DNA from: Candidatus Pacearchaeota archaeon
GTDB taxonomy: Archaea > Nanoarchaeota > Nanoarchaeia > Pacearchaeales > GW2011-AR1
DNA length: 6,684 bases
Direction of reading: 5' to 3'
NCBI GenBank assembly: GCA_002686195.1
Contig: NZAS01000001.1
Coordinates: 1 to 6,684, forward strand
In this document: positions 5,316 through 6,684 of the stretch, piece by piece
Position numbering within the stretch: the stretch's first letter is position 1
How the letters are laid out: each line of letters begins with the position of its first letter
Notes under the pieces: model-generated
What the model was told of the DNA's origin: nothing
Databases searched by the model: none
What the model saw: only the letters and a program-made list of their open reading frames with translations
Position numbers and translations under genes: made by a program

Positions 5316-5961
5316 GAAAGTACCTCACTATTTCAAAATCTGTTTCTGTATCTACATCTAAATACTCGTGTTCATCCCATTCAGTAATTAATGGATGTGG
5401 ATTATCTTTTGTATTTGGAAACAACTCCCACTCTTTTAACATATAATTCTTTTCATAAAATACTAACGAATGAGTTGCAGAATAAACCCAAGGCCCTGCA
5501 GTTGTTGATAATCTATCATTAGATACAAAGTTTATTGGATTATGAATTTTATCCCAAAAGAAATTTCTTTCTTTCTTGACTGTAATCATACTTTTCATTC
5601 TACTTTCTTTAAAAATTCTAATACATTCATTCAATTTACCCACTTGTAAAAATGGTTGACATGGATTATAATTTACAATAAATTCAGATTTCACATTATT
5701 TAAATGTTTATAATAAACTGAATGATGACAATTACCTGGTGCAACTGAATCATATTCTCTATGTAGTATTTTAACCCCATCAATTACTTTATCTTTTAAT
5801 TCTTGGTCATATACTGCAAGATACTTTTCATCCACATCTAACTTACTTAAATTTTCCAAAGCTATATCAATCAATGTTGTATTACCCAATGATCGTAAAT
5901 GTTTATTAGGACATCTCGTACTATCTTTTCTTGCATGTATAATTCCTGCTAATGTTTTCAT
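5296..5961 (-). CDS. Cytidylyltransferase, CMP-sugar-acid synthetase-like (NeuA/KdsB/SpsF family)
   Basis: This 221-residue protein starts with AGIIHARKDSTRCPNKHL at 5-22, a variant of the (P/Q)ARxxSxRxPxK nucleotide-binding loop of CMP-sialic acid and CMP-KDO synthetases (R11, S14, R16, K20), with His9 where these enzymes usually have Pro or Gln. VNYNPCQPFLQ at 97-107 corresponds to the NPTSPF/DxPF segment. WDEHEYLDVDTETDFEIV at 195-212 ends in the family's typical VDxxxDxE metal- and sugar-binding stretch (D202, D204, D208). Relatives use CTP to activate sialic, legionaminic, pseudaminic acid or KDO as CMP-sugars in the cytoplasm. With a neuB gene in the same operon, activation of the NeuB product is the simplest reading, but SpsF-type relatives and a different sugar acid remain possible. 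The start overlaps the sulfotransferase stop (ATGA). A GGA triplet seven bases upstream of the ATG is a modest ribosome-binding site. The length is typical. Confidence 0.82.
   Translation of the reverse strand: MKTLAGIIHARKDSTRCPNKHLRSLGNTTLIDIALENLSKLDVDEKYLAVYDQELKDKVIDGVKILHREYDSVAPGNCHHSVYYKHLNNVKSEFIVNYNPCQPFLQVGKLNECIRIFKESRMKSMITVKKERNFFWDKIHNPINFVSNDRLSTTAGPWVYSATHSLVFYEKNYMLKEWELFPNTKDNPHPLITEWDEHEYLDVDTETDFEIVRYFHDKMEN
5323..5326 (-). promoter_or_regulatory. Ribosome-binding site of the frameshifted small gene
   Basis: The minus strand reads GAGG, seven bases before ATG 5315-5313, inside the 3' end of the cytidylyltransferase gene. It indicates that the small frame begins at a true initiation site. 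Confidence 0.55.
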
Positions 5962-6515
5962 AATTCAATCCAATATTTACTTTTCTCTATTGCTCTAAAA
6001 AATATACTATTTATTACTGGTACTACTATACGTGTATTTTTTAACTTCTCTGCAAGTATCTGCTTTTTTTTATTTGTCTTTACTGTATTATAAATTGGAA
6101 CTTCGAAATCCCAACCTAAATATTTTGGTAGTTTAGTGGATAAGTGTTCTAACTTAAAAAATTTTACTTGAGCGCCATTCCAATTTTCGTTGAGTAAAAT
6201 ATTTTCTATAAAATATTTCATAACATCATTATCAAAATAATTTAATCTTGGTCTAAATACTTTACCTAATTCTGCACCACTTGAAGCAACTTCTAACATT
6301 TCACTAAATGCCCTTTCATGCCAATGTCTTATTGGAAATAATATCAATAAATTACTATCATCCCAATCTATAAAATTATCTTTATTCCAATCTCCTTGTT
6401 GTTCTTTTATTTCAAACTCACCATTTCTTAATGCAACTTGTTTTATAGCTTGACTACCATTTTTGGCAACACCCACCAAAACAACATTATCCTTTTTTAC
6501 ATATCGTGTACTCAT
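5958..6515 (-). CDS. Small sulfotransferase-like protein (PAPS-dependent type)
   Basis: This 185-residue protein has both co-substrate landmarks of the sulfotransferase superfamily. VVLVGVAKNGSQAI at 11-24 is a β-strand followed by the 5'-phosphosulfate loop (K18, G20, S21). LLILFPIRHWHERAFSEML at 56-74 is the 3'-phosphate-binding segment, with R63 and S71 eight residues apart, the same spacing as the conserved Arg/Ser pair in well-studied sulfotransferases. The rest (KFFKLEHLSTKLPKYLG near 139-155) resembles the region where these enzymes recount the acceptor-binding helix. It is shorter than the usual 250-300 residues and ends without a clear C-terminal loop domain. No membrane anchor is visible. 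The family transfers sulfate from PAPS to hydroxyl or amino groups. In this cluster a sugar hydroxyl would be the natural acceptor, which is inference. The start overlaps the previous stop (ATGA); there is no strong ribosome-binding site, so coupled translation is likely. Confidence 0.73.
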   Translation of the reverse strand: MSTRYVKKDNVVLVGVAKNGSQAIKQVALRNGEFEIKEQQGDWNKDNFIDWDDSNLLILFPIRHWHERAFSEMLEVASSGAELGKVFRPRLNYFDNDVMKYFIENILLNENWNGAQVKFFKLEHLSTKLPKYLGWDFEVPIYNTVKTNKKKQILAEKLKNTRIVVPVINSIFFRAIEKSKYWIEL

Positions 6516-6684
6516 TTTAGTTCTATTTCATCTCTATAAAACTTCAAAGATTTTTCTTCTATATTTACATTCATAATAACATGCTTCTCATTAAAATTTT
6601 CAGCCAATTCTACTTTATAATTGAGTTCTCCTTCGGGATATTGTAAAATAAAAGGAACATTACTTTTAGTGTGGGCAAGAAATA
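6512..6684 (-). CDS. 3' end of an unrecognised gene, cut by window edge
   Basis: The last 56 codons of an open frame enter from the right edge and end at TGA 6514-6512, which overlaps the sulfotransferase ATG as ATGA. The readable end contains SNVPFILQYPEGELNYKVEL followed later by HVIMNVNIEEKSLKFYRDEI. The alternating hydrophobic pattern suggests β-strands with a charged tail. There is no family motif in this fragment and I cannot assign a function. The overlap and continuous frame support a real gene in the same operon. Confidence 0.65.
   Translation of the reverse strand, partial: FLAHTKSNVPFILQYPEGELNYKVELAENFNEKHVIMNVNIEEKSLKFYRDEIELK

Noticed and set aside
5179..5361. Plus-strand ORF of 60 codons
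   Set aside because: It is antisense to the frameshifted small gene and the end of the cytidylyltransferase, both of which have better start, stop and motif support on the minus strand.

Overview
This window is AT-rich (by eye roughly three quarters A+T). Every convincing gene lies on the minus strand, so transcription runs from the high coordinates to the low ones. Neighbouring genes mostly overlap by 1 to 8 bases (ATGA, GTGA, TAATG or ATGGATAA junctions), and several have clear GGAG-type ribosome-binding sites. I see no tRNA, rRNA, CRISPR array, transposase, replication or structural (virion) gene. The packing, base composition and small enzymes fit a low-GC, probably aquatic or marine bacterium with a surface-polysaccharide locus. 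They also fit a phage that carries such a cassette, and nothing in the window decides between the two.

In transcription order the genes are: (1) the 3' end of an unrecognised gene (6512 to the window edge); (2) a small PAPS-type sulfotransferase (5958-6515); (3) a CMP-sugar synthetase-like cytidylyltransferase (5296-5961); (4) a small frameshifted gene (5159-5315); (5) an SGNH/GDSL-type hydrolase (4488-5162); (6) a glycosyltransferase-like protein (3845-4495); (7) a 17-codon micro-ORF leading into a SAM-dependent methyltransferase (3160-3789); (8) a 30-codon remnant of a HAD-type phosphatase (3068-3160); (9) an unrecognised 401-residue protein (1796-3001); (10) a D-2-hydroxyacid dehydrogenase (996-1826); (11) a second small methyltransferase-like protein (442-999); (12) the N-terminal third or more of a NeuB-type nonulosonate (sialic, legionaminic or pseudaminic acid) synthase, which runs off the left edge (1-445).

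Together they read as one operon for making and decorating a surface glycan. NeuB condenses a hexosamine derivative with phosphoenolpyruvate to a nine-carbon acid. The cytidylyltransferase plausibly activates that acid or another sugar acid with CMP, and the glycosyltransferase-like protein may transfer a sugar. The sulfotransferase, two methyltransferases and SGNH hydrolase are natural candidates for tailoring by sulfation, methylation and acylation or deacylation. This pathway is inferred from family membership; no substrate can be read from the sequence.

The most unusual parts are the broken or missed small genes. The 51-codon gene upstream of the SGNH hydrolase is interrupted by a one-base frameshift in a homopolymer. 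The HAD gene has kept its ribosome-binding site, start codon and catalytic motif I but is cut off after 30 residues. Near-identical 26-base sequences lie at both ends of the methyltransferase/HAD segment, which hints at a past rearrangement there.
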